The position numbers were made by a program, and so were the translations under genes. Below, piece by piece: positions 6,679-7,351 of a stretch of 7,351 nt of DNA (its first letter is position 1; the number at the start of each line of letters is the position of its first letter). The notes under the pieces are model-generated. The model had not been told where the DNA came from. It saw nothing but the letters and a program-made list of their open reading frames with translations, and did not search any database. Source of the DNA: Candidatus Poseidoniaceae archaeon. GTDB lineage: Archaea > Thermoplasmatota > Poseidoniia > Poseidoniales > Poseidoniaceae. The stretch covers positions 1 to 7,351 of the forward strand of contig JAKMFY010000128.1 of NCBI GenBank assembly GCA_022425185.1. The letters are read 5' to 3'.

Positions 6679-7070
6679 TTCAATCGCTCCACGTCTTCCA
6701 TTGGTATGCGAACCTGTTCATAGGTTTCATTCCATGTATCAACATCGTCAACGAATCGACGAATCTGATTCAAATGGGCGACTACGTCAACCCCCCATAA
6801 ACGAGTCCAAACGTCTAATTTAGGGAGAAGTTTCTCCCATTGATTTAGAACTCCTCTTCTTTTTTCACGTTGGTGGTTGTAGAGGAGTGCAGCGGTTTGA
6901 ATCAGGCCTTGAATTCCCAAAATCTCGGGGAGAGGAGCCTCTCGACGCTTCAGAGAATTCCACATATCTTCCCATGATTCATGGGCATGCCAATATCGTG
7001 CTGAATCGAACTCCTGAATTCCTTCCAGTAGAAGAGTTTCTTCCACCTCAGTCAATGGCGACGCCTCCAT
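6675..7070 (-). CDS. DUF309 family protein
   Basis: Counted from the ATG at 7070 the product has 131 residues and matches the DUF309 family, small all-helical proteins of unknown function found in bacteria and archaea. The signature is FDSARYWHAHESWEDMW (21-37), with His28, His30, Glu31, Trp33, Glu34 and Trp37 forming the family's AHE-x-WE-x-x-W pattern, then GIQGLIQTAA (52-61). The conserved His/Glu cluster suggests ligand or metal binding, but no activity is established that I can cite. The frame can be extended to a GTG at 7127 (150 residues); that GTG has no ribosome binding site and would leave only 46 bp for divergent promoters. ATG 7070 has AGGG 6 nt upstream and leaves the N-terminus close to the motif, so I prefer it. 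It heads the minus-strand cluster. Confidence 0.82.
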   Translation of the reverse strand: MEASPLTEVEETLLLEGIQEFDSARYWHAHESWEDMWNSLKRREAPLPEILGIQGLIQTAALLYNHQREKRRGVLNQWEKLLPKLDVWTRLWGVDVVAHLNQIRRFVDDVDTWNETYEQVRIPMEDVERLK

Positions 7071-7173
7071 GGTTGGCCCTAGAGGTTCTCTGTTGAAATC
7101 CTTCGGTTTTGCCCAATTAGGGCACACACTTCAAAAGATGAAAGGCAATCTAAGGGTTTGAGGGGTGAGCCAA
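7071..7173. promoter_or_regulatory. Divergent intergenic region between the DUF309 gene and the gene at 7174
   Basis: If the DUF309 gene starts at 7070, this 103-bp gap must hold both promoters. TAAGGGTTT (7151-7159) followed by GTGAGCCA (7165-7172) precedes the rightward ATG. The same two blocks occur on the minus strand before the small ATG at 4130, and GGTTT plus GTGAGCCA occurs before kbl. GGTGA within it (7164-7168) serves as ribosome binding site, 5 nt from the ATG. No clear TATA element is visible. Confidence 0.4.
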
Positions 7174-7351
7174 ATGTTCGATTTCAAACCAGGAGATGTC
7201 CTTGAAACTCGAAAAGGAGGAGCAAACACCTTGCGTCATCTTGCACAAGAATTAGCAACTCTTGAGCAAAACGGTTCAATCCTCATTGAGCGTAGAATTC
7301 CCGAAATAGGCGTAAGGACTGGACATCTTCTTATCTTTGACGGAACTCTTG
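7174..7351 (+). CDS. Hypothetical protein, N-terminal part (cut by window end)
   Basis: An open frame begins with ATG and runs without a stop to the window edge, giving 59 residues. It starts MFDFKPGDVLETRKGG, continues with a likely helix (TLRHLAQELATLEQ, about 19-32), and then strand-like SILIERRIPEIG and TGHLLIFDGTL. I do not recognise the family; the pattern suggests a small alpha/beta cytoplasmic domain and no signal peptide or membrane segment is seen. GGTGA lies 5 nt before the ATG within the GTGAGCCA leader also used by kbl, which strengthens the start. It diverges from the DUF309 gene. Coding is likely from the binding site and sensible composition; function is unknown. Confidence 0.72.
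   Translation, partial: MFDFKPGDVLETRKGGANTLRHLAQELATLEQNGSILIERRIPEIGVRTGHLLIFDGTL

Noticed and set aside
7071..7127. GTG start at 7127 for the DUF309 gene
   Set aside because: No ribosome binding site precedes it and the extra 19 residues lie outside the family domain. A leaderless GTG cannot be fully excluded.

Overview
The window looks archaeal, most plausibly an uncultured marine Group II type euryarchaeon (Poseidoniales). The reasons are a DUF120-type (CTP-dependent) riboflavin kinase, which is essentially an archaeal family, GGTGA ribosome-binding sites complementary to the archaeal 16S 3' end, AT-leaning composition and very tight packing of ordinary metabolic genes. The kingdom-level call is fairly firm. 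The lineage is an inference and needs a database comparison.

Bases 1-3609 (+ strand) hold the end of a SUF iron-sulfur cluster assembly operon: sufB (3' part only), sufD, sufS, sufE and a MIP18/DUF59 gene (sufT-like). Junctions are 4-nt overlaps (sufB/sufD, sufS/sufE), a 4-nt gap (sufD/sufS) and direct abutment (sufE/sufT), so this should be one transcript with coupled translation. SufS takes sulfur from cysteine, SufE relays it to the SufB-SufD scaffold, and the MIP18 protein probably helps cluster maturation or transfer. The ATPase SufC is not visible and is expected just upstream of the window.

Bases 3612-4082 (- strand) encode riboflavin kinase, convergent with the SUF operon and only 2 nt away from it. 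A 98-bp divergent intergenic region (4083-4180) carries a perfect AT-rich palindrome inside a larger imperfect inverted repeat. It serves ribK leftward and, rightward, a glycine C-acetyltransferase (kbl-type alpha-oxoamine synthase) at 4181-5362. A third copy of part of this leader signature occurs before the last gene of the window.

Bases 5363-7127 (- strand) form an apparent cluster of three genes of unknown function: a DUF309 protein, a two-helix membrane protein overlapping it by 4 nt, and a four-helix membrane protein 59 nt further on. The last of these is convergent with kbl with no base between the stop codons. At 7174 a rightward gene of unknown function begins and runs off the window.

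I see no tRNA, rRNA, CRISPR array, insertion sequence or prophage signal, and no gene-free stretch over 300 bases. I do not see a clearly new system. The best candidates for follow-up are the recurring divergent-promoter signature, the short in-frame upstream ORF before ribK, the complete bacterial-style SUF set in an archaeal context, and the uncharacterised membrane/DUF309 cluster.
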